The position numbers and the translations under genes are program-made. This document shows, piece by piece, positions 1-11,825 of a stretch of 64,000 bases of DNA (positions are counted from its first letter, which is position 1; every line of letters begins with the position of its first letter). The notes under the pieces were generated by a model that made no database searches, was not told the origin of the DNA, and saw only the letters and a program-made list of their open reading frames with translations. Origin of the DNA: Nocardioides panacisoli. Lineage in GTDB: Bacteria; Actinomycetota; Actinomycetes; Propionibacteriales; Nocardioidaceae. The DNA lies in contig NZ_CP080409.1 in assembly GCF_019448235.1 (NCBI RefSeq), forward strand, positions 310,001-374,000, read 5' to 3'.

Positions 1-422
1 CGATCGGCAGCGGAACGGGCGCGGCTGGTGCCTGCCTGGTCCGCGACCGGTTGCGACCCGGGTGCCGCGTGGTGGGGGTGCAGTCCTCGGCGGCGCCGGC
101 AGGATGGCGCTCCTGGCGCACGGGCCGCATCGAGACGGCGACGTCGACGACCCGCGCGTCGGGCCTGGCCACGACGACCGGGTACCCGCTGACGCAGCAG
201 GTCCTGCGCGAACGCCTGGACGACTTCGTCCTCGTCACCGACGAGGACATCGACGACGCCGCCCGGCTGCTGGCCACTCGGGCGCACACCCTCGTCGAGG
301 GTGCGGGCGCGGCGTCGCTGGCCGGCCTGCTGGCCGACCCCCGGCGCCCCGGGGGCGCGGCGGTGGTCGTCGCCTCCGGGGGCAACGCCTCGACCGAGGA
401 GATCGCACGCCTGGCCGCGTGA
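1..422 (+). CDS. Serine/threonine dehydratase, C-terminal part (cut by window edge)
   Basis: The reading frame is open from base 3 to the TGA at 420-422 and enters the window already in progress. It begins with IGSGTGAAG, a glycine-rich loop of the kind that holds the phosphate of pyridoxal phosphate in fold-type II enzymes. It continues with VVGVQSSAAPA, DDFVLVTDEDI and THTLVEGAGAASLAGLL, the usual C-terminal landmarks of threonine/serine dehydratases, and ends with VVASGGNAS. The family deaminates threonine or serine to a 2-oxo acid and ammonia in the cytoplasm. The N-terminal half with the PLP lysine lies outside the window, so substrate preference (threonine, serine or a racemase role) cannot be settled. 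No separate regulatory ACT domain follows, which fits a catabolic rather than a biosynthetic IlvA type. Confidence 0.85.
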   Translation, partial: IGSGTGAAGACLVRDRLRPGCRVVGVQSSAAPAGWRSWRTGRIETATSTTRASGLATTTGYPLTQQVLRERLDDFVLVTDEDIDDAARLLATRAHTLVEGAGAASLAGLLADPRRPGGAAVVVASGGNASTEEIARLAA

Positions 423-443
423 GGTCCGCCGGTGTGTCGTCGC

Positions 444-461
444 CCCTGTGACGGGTGTGAC
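444..461 (-). promoter_or_regulatory. MtrA-box-like 9-bp direct repeat upstream of LCP gene
   Basis: The minus strand reads GTCACACCC followed directly by GTCACAGGG, two 9-mers in register. The spacing and the GTCACA core match the direct-repeat type reported for MtrA in Mycobacterium. The site lies 57-74 bp upstream of the LCP start codon. The binding role is inferred. Confidence 0.4.
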
Positions 462-517
462 TGGTGATACTTGGCAGGTCATCTGCTCACTTCCCCCAGC
501 AGGAGCGACAACGCGCC

Positions 518-1999
518 ATGGTCGACTACCCGGGACCACTCCGTTCCCATCCGCTGACCGACGTCGGTGACCGCGCCGCCCGGGTGCGTTTCCGACGGGC
601 GCTGACCCTGATGGCCTTCACGCTGCTGGCGCCGGGATCGGCCCAGCTGCTCGCCGGCAACCGCCGTGTCGGCCGCATCGCACTGCGCGCGTGGCTCACC
701 CTGCTCGGACTGGGGGCCCTCACGCTGCTGCTGGTGCTGGTCCACCGCCCACTCGGGTTCTGGCTCGTGTCCCAGACCACCCTGCTGCTGCTCGCGCGTC
801 TCGCGCTCTTCGCCGGCGCGATCGGCTGGGCCTACCTCTTCGTCGACGCCTGGCGGATCGGTCGCCCGCTGAGCCTGCAGCTGCCGCACCGCCGGGCCGT
901 GATCGGCGTCAACGGCGTGCTGTGCTTCAGCGTCGTCGGCACCCTCCTCTTCGGCGCCCACGTGGTCGGTGTCCAGCGCGACTTCATCATCAGCGTCTTC
1001 GGTGACGGCGAGGCCTCCGCCGCGAGTGCGGGCCGCTACAACGTGTTGCTGCTGGGTGGTGACGCGGGCCAGAGCCGGTGGGGCATGCGGCCCGACTCCA
1101 TCCACGTCGCCTCCATCGACGCCGAGACCGGGCGCACCGTCCTGGTGGGCCTGCCGCGCAACATGAAAAACTTCCCCTTCGCCGACGGGTCGGTGATGGA
1201 CGAGCAGTTCCCCGACGGCTTCGACGCCGACTACCTCAACGGCGTCAGCACGTGGGCGCAGGACCACACCGACCTCTTCGACGACCCCGAGACGGCCGGC
1301 ACCGACGCCACCATCATGGCCGTGGAGGGCATCACCGGGCTCGACATCAACTACTGGGCCTCGGTGAACCTGCAGGGCTTCAAGGACCTCGTCGACGCGG
1401 TCGGCGGCGTCACGCTCAACGTGCGCCGGCCGATCCCGATCGGGCTGCCCTCGGACGACTTCTACGACCACATCCAGCCCGGCGAGCGCGAGCTGAGTGG
1501 CTTCGAGGCGCTCTGGTTCGCCCGTGCCCGCCACGACTCCGACGACTACTCCCGCATGGCGCGGCAGAAGTGCGTGCTCAACGCGTTCCTGCGCCAGGTC
1601 AGCCCGCAGCAGGCCCTGCGCAACTTCCAGGAGCTCACCCGCGCCTCGGCGGAGATGGTCGCGACCAACGTGCCCACCTCCGAGGTCGACCGCTTCCTGG
1701 ACCTGGCGCTGAAGGCGAAGTCGCAGAAGATCGCCTCGGTCTCCCTGGTCCCGCCCGCGATCAACACCGGCGACCCCGACATCGACAAGGTGCGCGCCCG
1801 CATCCAGGCGGCGATCGACAAGGCCGAGGGCAAGGCGCCCGCCCCGAGCAACTCCGGCGGAGGCGGCAACGGCTCCGGCGGCGGTGGCAACGGATCCGGT
1901 GGCGCGGGTGCGGACCGCTCGGTCACCGGCGGCTCGGTCGGCTCCCTCAGTGAGGGCTACGCCGCCAACGACACCGACGACGTCGCCGCCGCCTGCTGA
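518..1999 (+). CDS. LytR-CpsA-Psr (LCP) family cell-wall glycopolymer ligase
   Basis: This 493-aa membrane protein has about four hydrophobic segments (residues about 28-150) followed by an extracellular LCP domain starting at YNVLLLGGDAG (about 173). Landmarks are GMRPDSI (the RxD region, about 190) and GLPRN (about 213), matching the arginines that hold polyprenyl pyrophosphate in LCP proteins. The family transfers lipid-linked glycopolymers onto peptidoglycan. The C-terminus is a low-complexity Gly/Ser/Asn tail (from about 445). The ATG at 518 was chosen because AGGAG lies at 501-505; an in-frame GTG at 464 would add 18 unconvincing residues. The galactan-type cluster begins about 800 bp downstream, so the acceptor polymer could be that galactan; this is inference. 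The upstream repeats at 444-461 may place it under MtrA. Confidence 0.9.
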   Translation: MVDYPGPLRSHPLTDVGDRAARVRFRRALTLMAFTLLAPGSAQLLAGNRRVGRIALRAWLTLLGLGALTLLLVLVHRPLGFWLVSQTTLLLLARLALFAGAIGWAYLFVDAWRIGRPLSLQLPHRRAVIGVNGVLCFSVVGTLLFGAHVVGVQRDFIISVFGDGEASAASAGRYNVLLLGGDAGQSRWGMRPDSIHVASIDAETGRTVLVGLPRNMKNFPFADGSVMDEQFPDGFDADYLNGVSTWAQDHTDLFDDPETAGTDATIMAVEGITGLDINYWASVNLQGFKDLVDAVGGVTLNVRRPIPIGLPSDDFYDHIQPGERELSGFEALWFARARHDSDDYSRMARQKCVLNAFLRQVSPQQALRNFQELTRASAEMVATNVPTSEVDRFLDLALKAKSQKIASVSLVPPAINTGDPDIDKVRARIQAAIDKAEGKAPAPSNSGGGGNGSGGGGNGSGGAGADRSVTGGSVGSLSEGYAANDTDDVAAAC

Positions 2000-2017
2000 C
2001 CGGACCGGTCAGGCGGC
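1988..2017. terminator. Bidirectional hairpin between convergent genes, overlapping both stop codons
   Basis: TGACCGG-A-CCGGTCA (1997-2011) is a perfect palindrome. Its outer bases are the TGA stop of the LCP gene (1997-1999) and the complement of the stop of the phosphatase gene (2009-2011). Flanking GCCGCC and GGCGGC extend the stem with a small bulge. There is no T tract, as is usual in this GC range. Confidence 0.5.
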
Positions 2018-2773
2018 GAACCCGGCCACGACGGCGTCGAACGTCGCGCGGTCCGGGGCACCCACGACACCGGGGCCCACCGTGCGCGGGTCGTACTCGC
2101 TGCCGTCGAGGAAGCCCACGTGGCCGCCGGCCTCCTGCACCAGCAGGGAGCCCGGCACGTGGTCCCACGGCTTGGAGTGGTGGTAGGCGATCGCCCGAGC
2201 GTGGCCGTGCACCAGTTGGGGGTAGTCCACCCCGCAGCATGCCCAGGTCAGCTCGAGCCGCCCCAGGCCGGGGAACGTCGAGCCGACCCAACGACGCCGT
2301 GCAGTGCGCACCGGGCTGTCCCCGGGAGCGGTCCAGGTGAGCGGCTCGCCGTTGAGCCAGGCCCCGCCACCGCGCTCGGCGACGTACGCCGCCCGGTGCT
2401 GGGGCTGCCAGATCCAGCCGCGCACCACGAGGCCGTCGCGGACCTCACCCACCATGACGGCGTGGTCGGGGGAGCCGTTGACGAAGTTCTTGGTGCCGTC
2501 GACGGGATCGACGGTGAAGGCGTGGTCGGCGGCCGCGAAGCGGTCCAGCAGCGCCGGATCCTGCGCCTGCGCCTCCTCGCCGAGGACGACGGCGTCGGGA
2601 TGGGCGGCCCGGAGGGCCTCGGTGATGAGGACCTCGGACTCGTGGTCGGCGACCGTGACGAGATCGCCCGGGTTCTTCTCGGAGACCTGGTGCTCGGCCA
2701 GGGCGCGGAAGCGCGGGGTGATGACCTCGGCGGCCACGTCAGCGAGCAGGTCCAACACGGCCGCGGTCTCCAC
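2009..2773 (-). CDS. Inositol monophosphatase-family phosphatase
   Basis: A 254-aa cytoplasmic Mg-dependent phosphatase with a GTG start. It carries the first metal-site glutamates (GEE, about 65-67), DPVDGTKNF (about 89-97, motif A) and KPWDHVPGSLLVQEAGG (about 201-217, motif B with the metal-binding Asp). The family includes inositol-1-phosphatase, histidinol-phosphate phosphatase (HisN type) and PAP phosphatase. Sequence alone does not fix the substrate, and no his genes are nearby. It is convergent with the LCP gene and divergent from the first glycosyltransferase, with only 35 bp between the start codons. Confidence 0.85.
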   Translation of the reverse strand: METAAVLDLLADVAAEVITPRFRALAEHQVSEKNPGDLVTVADHESEVLITEALRAAHPDAVVLGEEAQAQDPALLDRFAAADHAFTVDPVDGTKNFVNGSPDHAVMVGEVRDGLVVRGWIWQPQHRAAYVAERGGGAWLNGEPLTWTAPGDSPVRTARRRWVGSTFPGLGRLELTWACCGVDYPQLVHGHARAIAYHHSKPWDHVPGSLLVQEAGGHVGFLDGSEYDPRTVGPGVVGAPDRATFDAVVAGFAA

Positions 2774-2795
2774 ACGGCGAGCCTACGGCGACGCG

Positions 2796-2801
2796 TAGGA
2801 T
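2796..2801 (+). promoter_or_regulatory. -10 box TAGGAT, leaderless start
   Basis: TAGGAT ends 7 nt before the GTG of the first glycosyltransferase, leaving no room for a ribosome binding site. This supports GTG 2809 as the start. Confidence 0.45.
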
Positions 2802-2808
2802 CGCCGCC

Positions 2809-3744
2809 GTGCGGGTCGTGGCAGTCGTGGTGACGTTCAACCGGCTGCCGTTGTTGCAGCGCCTCGTCGCGCGCCTGCGCGAGACCGACGGGGTCGCCGA
2901 GGTCCTCGTCGTGGACAACGCCTCCACCGACGGCACGGGGGAGTGGCTGCAGGAGGTCGCGGCCGACGCCGCGCCCGGTGCCCGGGTCCGCGCCGAGACG
3001 CTCGACCGCAACCGCGGCGGCGCCGGCGGGTTCCACCGGGGCCTGGAGTGGGCCGTGGAGGACACGGCGGACGCCGAGGGGACGAGCACCGACCTGGTCT
3101 GGTTGATGGACGACGACGGACTGCCGGCGCCGGACTGCCTGGCGACGTTGCTGGCGCACGAGGGGGCGGACTTCTGGGGCCCACTGGTGGTCGACGAGCA
3201 GCAGCCGGACCGACTGGTCTTCCCGATCCGCATGCCCGGCGGCACCGAGGTCGTGCGCGACGTCGCCGGTGCCGAGGCGGTCGCCACCGGGGGCGTGCTG
3301 GAGGACATCGTGATCCCGTTCAACGGGGTGCTGCTGACCCGCGCGCTCGTCGAGCGGATCGGCCTGCCGCGCGAGGAGTTCTTCATCTGGGGCGACGACC
3401 ACGAGTACCGGCTGCGCGCCGAGCGGGCCGGCGCCCGCATCGCCACCGTCGTCGGCGCCCGGGTCCACCACCCCTCGATCGGCGAGCTCGGCTCGCCGAT
3501 GATGGGCGGCCGCACGACCTACAACCACAGCCCCAGCGACCTCAAGCACTACTGCATGGCCCGCAACAACACCCTCAACCTGCGCGACTACCGTGGGTGG
3601 CCGCACGTGCTGCTGTTCTGGCTGAAGACGGTGTGGTTCTACCTACTGACCCGGCGCCAGCCGCGACGGATCACGATGAGCGCGCGGGCGGCGTACGACG
3701 GCCTGCGGGGCGACTTCACCGGACACGAGAGGTACCTGCGATGA
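2809..3744 (+). CDS. GlfT1-like family 2 glycosyltransferase (first of a tandem pair)
   Basis: A 311-aa GT-A fold enzyme. The N-terminus reads VAVVVTFNRLPLLQRLV with VVDNASTDGT (nucleotide-sugar binding). RNRGGAGGF and the metal-binding DDD of WLMDDDGLPAPD follow, then a GDDHEYRLRAERAG segment resembling the catalytic-base region of galactofuranosyl- and rhamnosyltransferases. It opens the cluster GT2-GT2-glf-glfT2-wzm-wzt and overlaps the next gene by ATGA. By analogy with mycobacterial GlfT1 it probably adds the first sugars of a galactofuranan onto a polyprenyl-linked primer at the cytoplasmic membrane face. It could instead be a rhamnosyltransferase of the WbbL type. The second copy differs mainly in its middle section. 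Confidence 0.8.
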   Translation: MRVVAVVVTFNRLPLLQRLVARLRETDGVAEVLVVDNASTDGTGEWLQEVAADAAPGARVRAETLDRNRGGAGGFHRGLEWAVEDTADAEGTSTDLVWLMDDDGLPAPDCLATLLAHEGADFWGPLVVDEQQPDRLVFPIRMPGGTEVVRDVAGAEAVATGGVLEDIVIPFNGVLLTRALVERIGLPREEFFIWGDDHEYRLRAERAGARIATVVGARVHHPSIGELGSPMMGGRTTYNHSPSDLKHYCMARNNTLNLRDYRGWPHVLLFWLKTVWFYLLTRRQPRRITMSARAAYDGLRGDFTGHERYLR

Positions 3745-4625
3745 GCGTGGCGATCGTGGTCGTCACCCACAACCGGGCCGACCTGCTGGAGACGATGCTG
3801 GCCGGGCTGGCGCGACTGCAGCCGGCGGCCGACTCGGTGATCGTGGTGGACAACGCCAGCTCGGACCGGACGCCGGAGGTGCTGGCGGCGGCGGACGTCC
3901 AGGCGATCCGCAGCGAGGACAACCTCGGCGGCGCGGGCGGGTTCCGGCTCGGGGTCCGCACCGCCTACGAGCAGGGGTTCGACCGGATCTGGCTGATGGA
4001 CGACGACGTCGTCCCGGCACCGGACTGCCTCGGCGTGCTGCTGGAGCGCGAGGAGGACTGCCTGATGGCGGTGCGAGAGGACGCCCACGGCCGCCTGGCC
4101 GAGTACGCCGCCACCCGCTTCGACCTCACCCGGCCCTGGGCGATCAAGCCCAAGACCGCGAGCATTGTCGACACCTACCCCGACCGGGCCGCGATGCCTG
4201 CCACCGTGCCGTTGGAGAACGTCGCCTTCGAGGGCTTCATGGTCAGTCGCCGCGTCGTGGAGCGGATCGGCCTGCCCGACGACAGCTTCTTCATCTTCTA
4301 CGACGACTGCGACTACGCGCTCCGCGCCCGTCGCGCCGGGTTCCCGATCGTCGCGGTCCGCGACGCGGTGCTGGTGCGGCAGCTGGACTTCGACCAGCAG
4401 CACGACCTCGCCGGGTGGAAGGGCTACTACATGTACCGCAACCTGTTCGCGGTGCACCACCGCTACGGCGAGAACGCCCTGGTGCGGCTCAAGCCCCTGC
4501 TGATCATGCTGGTCGTGGTGCTGCTCAGCCCGGTCCGCGGCGGACGTGCCGAAGCCCACAACGTGATCCGCGCCCATCGCGACGCGCGCCAGATGCGGTC
4601 CCTGCCGTCCCCATCCGTAGACTGA
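3741..4625 (+). CDS. GlfT1-like family 2 glycosyltransferase (second of a tandem pair)
   Basis: A 294-aa GT-A glycosyltransferase starting at the ATG that overlaps the previous stop (ATGA). Motifs: AIVVVTHNRADLLETML, VVDNASSDRTPEV, DNLGGAGGFRLGV, WLMDDDVVPAPDC and YDDCDYALRARRAGF. GGAGGF and WLMDDD-x2-PAPDC are shared with the preceding gene, indicating an old tandem duplication. A C-terminal hydrophobic stretch (LLIMLVVVLLSPV, near 255) may anchor it to the membrane. The likely role is an early transfer step (rhamnosyl or galactofuranosyl) in assembling the polymer extended by the GlfT2-like enzyme two genes on. The exact sugar is not determinable here. Confidence 0.8.
   Translation: MSVAIVVVTHNRADLLETMLAGLARLQPAADSVIVVDNASSDRTPEVLAAADVQAIRSEDNLGGAGGFRLGVRTAYEQGFDRIWLMDDDVVPAPDCLGVLLEREEDCLMAVREDAHGRLAEYAATRFDLTRPWAIKPKTASIVDTYPDRAAMPATVPLENVAFEGFMVSRRVVERIGLPDDSFFIFYDDCDYALRARRAGFPIVAVRDAVLVRQLDFDQQHDLAGWKGYYMYRNLFAVHHRYGENALVRLKPLLIMLVVVLLSPVRGGRAEAHNVIRAHRDARQMRSLPSPSVD
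4618..4623 (+). promoter_or_regulatory. -10 box TAGACT before glf, inside the preceding gene's end
   Basis: TAGACT overlaps the last codons and stop of the second glycosyltransferase and ends 8 nt before the glf GTG. It would be an internal promoter giving a leaderless glf transcript in addition to operon read-through. Confidence 0.4.
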
Positions 4626-7832
<3,207 letters not shown>

Positions 7833-7840
<8 letters not shown>

Positions 7841-8756
7841 GGCGGCCGAACCCGCCGAACCCGCCCGGGAGCGGCGCGACCTCTCCACCATCCCGCTGAC
7901 GCCGCCGACGGCGGGGAAGGGGCTGGCCGCGGTCTTCCGGGAGCGCTACCTGCTCCGCCTGCTGGTGCGTCGCGAGATCAGCGCGCGCTACCGCGGGTCG
8001 TTCCTCGGGTTGATGTGGTCCTACATCAACCCGGCGGCGCAGTTCTTCATCTACTTCGTCGTCATCGGCATCATCATCAACCTGCGCGACCTGCCGTGGT
8101 ACGGCATCCACCTCTTCGCCGGGTTGGTCGTGGTGGGCTTCTTCACCGAGACCTTCGGTGCCGGCACCCGGTCGATCGTGCGCAACGGCTCGATCGTCAA
8201 CCGGATGCCGGTGCCACGGGAGATGTTCCCGGTCGCCACGATGCTGACCTCGCTCTACCACATGGGCCCGCAGCTGGTGATCCTGCTCGTGGCCTGCCTG
8301 GCGGTCGGATGGGTACCGGACCCGATCGGCCTGCTGGCCCTGCTGCTGGCGATCACCATGATCGTGCTGCTCGGGACCGCGTCCGCGCTGATGTTCTCGG
8401 TGGCCAACGTCTACCTGCGCGACTTCGGCAACATCGTCAACGTCATGCAGCTCTTCGTGCGCTTCAGCGTCCCGATGATCTACCCCTACAGCATGGTGGA
8501 GGACCGCTTCGACTTCGAGGTCTTCGGCCATCCGGGCTCGGACTTCTACCTGTGGAACCCGCTCGCGAACGCGGTCCTGCTGGTGCAACGGGCCTTCTGG
8601 ACCGGCACCGCACCCGAGGAGAACCTGGCCGAGACCGAGCTGCCGTCCTACCTCCTCGAGCGCGGCCTGCTCTTCATCGCCCTCAGCGCCATCCTGCTGG
8701 TCATCGCCCAGCTGATCTTCACCCGACTCGAACAACGCATCCCGGAGCGGCTCTAG
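7833..8756 (+). CDS. wzm: ABC-2 type polysaccharide exporter permease (Wzm type)
   Basis: A 307-aa integral membrane protein with about six hydrophobic segments after a charged N-terminus, beginning after LLRLLVRREISARYRGSFLGLMWSYINP, a hallmark of the RfbA/TagG permease family. It overlaps the GlfT2-like gene by 8 nt and abuts the ATPase gene, whose ATG immediately follows its TAG. With that ATPase it should flip the lipid-linked polymer across the cytoplasmic membrane, as Rv3783/Rv3781 do for mycobacterial galactan. ATG 7833 is preferred; a GTG two codons earlier is possible. Confidence 0.88.
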
Positions 8757-9521
8757 ATGGTCACCACGATCCAGCTCGAGAACGCGACCAAGACGTTCAC
8801 GCAGCAGTACCACCGCACGTTCAAGGACGTCACGGTGGCGCTGGCGCGCCGCCAGAAGATCGCCGAGACCTTCCCGGCCGTGGACGACGTCTCCTTCACC
8901 GTCGAGGAGGGGGAGTCGATCGGGCTGATGGGCCTCAACGGCTCTGGCAAGTCGACGCTGCTGAAGATGATCAGCGGCGTGATGCGGCCCGACTCCGGCG
9001 AGGTGCTCACCCGGGGGACCATCGCGGGCCTGATCGCCACCGGTGCGGGCTTCCACCCCCAGCTCTCTGGCCGCGAGAACCTGATCCTCAACGCCGCCAT
9101 CCTCGGCATGAGCGAGGCCGAGACGCAGCGCAAGTTCGACGAGATCGTGGAGTTCTCCGGCCTCGAGCACCGGCTGGACACCGAGGTCGGGCACTACTCG
9201 TCCGGGCAGAAGGCGCGGCTCGGGTTCTCGGTGGCGATCCACGTCGACTCCGACATCTTCCTGGCCGACGAGGCGCTCGCGGTGGGGGACAAGCCCTTCA
9301 AGAAGAAGTGCCTGGCGAAGATGAACGAGGTTCGCGCCGAGGGTCGCACGATGTTCTACGTCACCCACGCCGCCGGGCAGGTGCGCAAGATGTGTGACCG
9401 GGTCCTGGTCCTCGAGGAGGGCCGACTCGCCTTCGACGGCGAGGTCGAGGAGGGCATCGCCTACCTCCACTACGACGGCGACGAGGACGTCACCGACGAG
9501 GAGACGGGCGACGACATCTGA
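8757..9521 (+). CDS. wzt: ABC polysaccharide exporter ATPase (Wzt type)
   Basis: A 254-aa ATP-binding subunit. Walker A is GLNGSGKST, the signature is YSSGQKARLGFSVAI, Walker B is SDIFLADEAL, and the switch histidine is in VTHAAGQV. The Q-loop region GLIATGAGFHPQLSGRENL is typical of the teichoic acid/O-antigen exporters (TagH/Wzt). No C-terminal carbohydrate-binding domain follows, as in the mycobacterial galactan exporter and unlike long E. coli O9a Wzt. It is the last gene of the cluster. Confidence 0.9.
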   Translation: MVTTIQLENATKTFTQQYHRTFKDVTVALARRQKIAETFPAVDDVSFTVEEGESIGLMGLNGSGKSTLLKMISGVMRPDSGEVLTRGTIAGLIATGAGFHPQLSGRENLILNAAILGMSEAETQRKFDEIVEFSGLEHRLDTEVGHYSSGQKARLGFSVAIHVDSDIFLADEALAVGDKPFKKKCLAKMNEVRAEGRTMFYVTHAAGQVRKMCDRVLVLEEGRLAFDGEVEEGIAYLHYDGDEDVTDEETGDDI

Positions 9522-9602
9522 GCCTCGTCGGAGGTTTCGGGATCACCTCGGCGTGTCGAGTGGAAATTACACGTTTGTAGTTACTCAGAAACCCTTCCCA
9601 AC

Positions 9603-9638
9603 CGCTGTGACGCATGTGAAAGTTGCTGCTCGTGTGAC
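9603..9638 (-). promoter_or_regulatory. MtrA-box-like 9-bp periodic repeats upstream of amidase
   Basis: On the minus strand, 9-mers in one register include GTCACAGCG (9603-9611), TTCACATGC (9612-9620) and GTCACACGA (9630-9638), with a degenerate unit at 9621-9629. GTCACAGCG equals the repeat published for MtrA at mycobacterial targets. The array lies 36-71 bp before the start codon. Regulation is inferred. Confidence 0.45.
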
Positions 9639-9673
9639 AACTTCCCCGCACACTCGCGTTTGGAGAAACCGGC

Positions 9674-11797
9674 ATGGACAGCCACTCGGGCGACGCCCCC
9701 CTGACCGAAGACCACCACGGCCGCACCCGGTTCGTGACCCTGTGCCAGCAGCTGCTGGTGCTCGCCGTGGTCGCCACCGTCCTGACCCCCGCCGCGCGCA
9801 CGATCTCCCTCGACGTGCGCCCCAGCGGCCCTGACAGCGCCGCGACCGCCGACGCCGGCCTGCAGCAGACCGGCGGCACCTCCGAGGTCCCCGCCGGCGA
9901 GGTGGAGTCCACGGTGGAGGAGGTCCCGCTGACCGCGCCCGCCGGCGTACGCGGTCGGACCGCGCTGCGGGCCGACGTCTCCCGGGTCAAGGGCGTCCAG
10001 CGGGTCGAGAGCAAGCCCATGTCGGCCACGGGCTACGCCACCATCGGCGTCACCTGGGACGGCAAGGCCGACCTCCACGAGGAGGACGCCAGCTTCCAGG
10101 TCCGCAGCCGTGTCGACGGCGAGTGGTCGGCGTGGAGCGAGGTGCCCTTCCACGACGAGCACGGCCCCGACCCTGACTCGGCCGAGGGCGCGGGCACGCG
10201 TCCGGGCACCGAGCCCGTCGTGGTCGGTGACGTGGACGACGTGCAGGTGCGTGTCGACGCCAAGGGCAGCGCCCCCGAGGACCTCAAGGTCGCGGTCATC
10301 GACCCCGGCACCGAGAAGAAGACCGTCGACCAGGCCCCGAGCATCGACACCGCCCGGACCGCCGCCACCACCGACGACTCGCAGGGCGAGGGCGACGCCG
10401 GCGAGGAGGGTGACACCGACACCGACGCCGTCGAGCTGGCAGCCGCGACCACCGCGAAGCCCAAGATCTTCTCGCGCCGCCAGTGGGGCGCCAACGAGGA
10501 GCTGCGTGACCGCGGGTCGCTGAGCTACTACGAGGTGCACGGCGGGTTCGTCCACCACACGGTGAACTCCAACAACTACAAGGCCAACCAGGTCGACGAC
10601 ATCATCCGCTCGATCTACGCGTACCACACCAGGTCGCGCGGCTGGAGCGACATCGGCTACAACTTCCTGGTCGACAAGTTCGGCCGCATCTGGGAGGGCC
10701 GCGCCGGCGGTGTCGACCGTCCGGTCGTCGGTGCCCACACGCTGGGCTACAACTCCCACTCCTTCGCCGGCTCCGCGATCGGCAACTTCGAGAGCGGACG
10801 GCCGTCGGGGAAGATGATCGACGCCTTCGCCCGGCTGTTCGCCTGGAAGCTGTCGCTGCACGGCGTCAATGCCAAGACCAACAAGGTCTGGATCGCGGGG
10901 GACCGGTTCCAGGCCATCAGCGGCCACCGCGACGCGGGCTCGACCGCGTGCCCGGGCCGGTACCTCTACGCGCAGCTGGACCAGATCCGCAACAAGGCGC
11001 GCTCCTACCAGAGTGGCTGGGGCGGCCGGAACCTCGACTCCGACCTGGCCGGGGGCGGCGCGCCGGACCTGGTGATGATGCGCAAGAGCGACGGCCAGGG
11101 CATGGTCCTGCCGCTGCACCGCACCAAGACCCGGTACTACGCCGGCTCGCCCATCAACACCGGCGTGAGCTTCAGCAACGCCCGCGACGTGCTCAAGGTG
11201 GGCGACTGGGACGGCGACGGCCACGGCGACCTGATCATCCGCCGCAAGAGCGACGACAAGCTCTACCTCCACCGCGGCAACGGCAAGGGCAAGTTCTCCG
11301 GTGCCACGGTGATCGCGGGCGGCTTCCAGCGCATCGGCAAGCTCGCCGCCGTCGGCGACTTCGACGGTGACGGCCGGCCGGACCTCATCGGCAAGCCGTG
11401 GGGCGCGGGCAAGGTCAACCTCTACCGCGGCAACGGGATGAACGGCGTCCACTCCGGCTACCGGATCTACCGCGCCGTGAGCGGCTCGCCGGTGCCGATC
11501 GGCCGGTGGAACCGGGGCGGCGCGCCGGACGTGCTGCTGCGCAACGGGAGCAGCCTGACGGCCTACCTCGGCAACGGGCCGGGGGGCTACGTCGCCCGCC
11601 GCAACGTCAACTTCGACCCGAGCCGCTACAACGCCTTCGTCGGGGTGCACAACTTCGGCAAGGGTCCGCACTCGGACGTGATCGCGCGGGAGAAGGGCAC
11701 TCACGAGCTGTACTTCATCCCGGCCAGCTACAGCGGCTCGTTCAAGAGCCGCATCCAGCTGGGGAAGAAGCTCGCGGACTACCGCAAGATCAGCTGA
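9674..11797 (+). CDS. Secreted PGRP-type N-acetylmuramoyl-L-alanine amidase with FG-GAP repeats
   Basis: A 707-aa exported protein. An N-terminal hydrophobic segment (LLVLAVVATVLTPAA, about 22-38) serves as signal or anchor. An acidic linker region (to about 260) follows, then a peptidoglycan-recognition/amidase_2 domain (about 262-440). The zinc ligands are visible: HHTVNSN, SGHRD and ACPG. The tail (about 470-707) has FG-GAP/VCBS-like calcium-binding repeats such as DWDGDGHGD (about 510) and DFDGDGRPD (about 562), which often form a beta-propeller that binds glycans or surface proteins. The role is cleavage of the bond between MurNAc and the stem peptide outside the membrane. It has its own promoter region of about 150 bp with RBS GGAGAA. 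Its position after a galactan exporter suggests it acts on wall decorated with that polymer. Confidence 0.9.
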   Translation: MDSHSGDAPLTEDHHGRTRFVTLCQQLLVLAVVATVLTPAARTISLDVRPSGPDSAATADAGLQQTGGTSEVPAGEVESTVEEVPLTAPAGVRGRTALRADVSRVKGVQRVESKPMSATGYATIGVTWDGKADLHEEDASFQVRSRVDGEWSAWSEVPFHDEHGPDPDSAEGAGTRPGTEPVVVGDVDDVQVRVDAKGSAPEDLKVAVIDPGTEKKTVDQAPSIDTARTAATTDDSQGEGDAGEEGDTDTDAVELAAATTAKPKIFSRRQWGANEELRDRGSLSYYEVHGGFVHHTVNSNNYKANQVDDIIRSIYAYHTRSRGWSDIGYNFLVDKFGRIWEGRAGGVDRPVVGAHTLGYNSHSFAGSAIGNFESGRPSGKMIDAFARLFAWKLSLHGVNAKTNKVWIAGDRFQAISGHRDAGSTACPGRYLYAQLDQIRNKARSYQSGWGGRNLDSDLAGGGAPDLVMMRKSDGQGMVLPLHRTKTRYYAGSPINTGVSFSNARDVLKVGDWDGDGHGDLIIRRKSDDKLYLHRGNGKGKFSGATVIAGGFQRIGKLAAVGDFDGDGRPDLIGKPWGAGKVNLYRGNGMNGVHSGYRIYRAVSGSPVPIGRWNRGGAPDVLLRNGSSLTAYLGNGPGGYVARRNVNFDPSRYNAFVGVHNFGKGPHSDVIAREKGTHELYFIPASYSGSFKSRIQLGKKLADYRKIS

Positions 11798-11825
11798 TCA
11801 CGCGGTCACACCGACGCCTGGTCGC

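Noticed and set aside
479..1534. Long minus-strand open frame across the LCP gene
   Set aside because: It is an antisense shadow caused by high GC. It has no recognisable motif and overlaps a clear LCP coding sequence.
11798..11825. GATCACGCG followed by GTCACACCG, another 9-bp repeat with the MtrA-like core
   Set aside because: It lies between two convergent genes (amidase and TIGR03089), where no promoter is expected. It shows that such pairs can arise by chance and tempers the MtrA claim.
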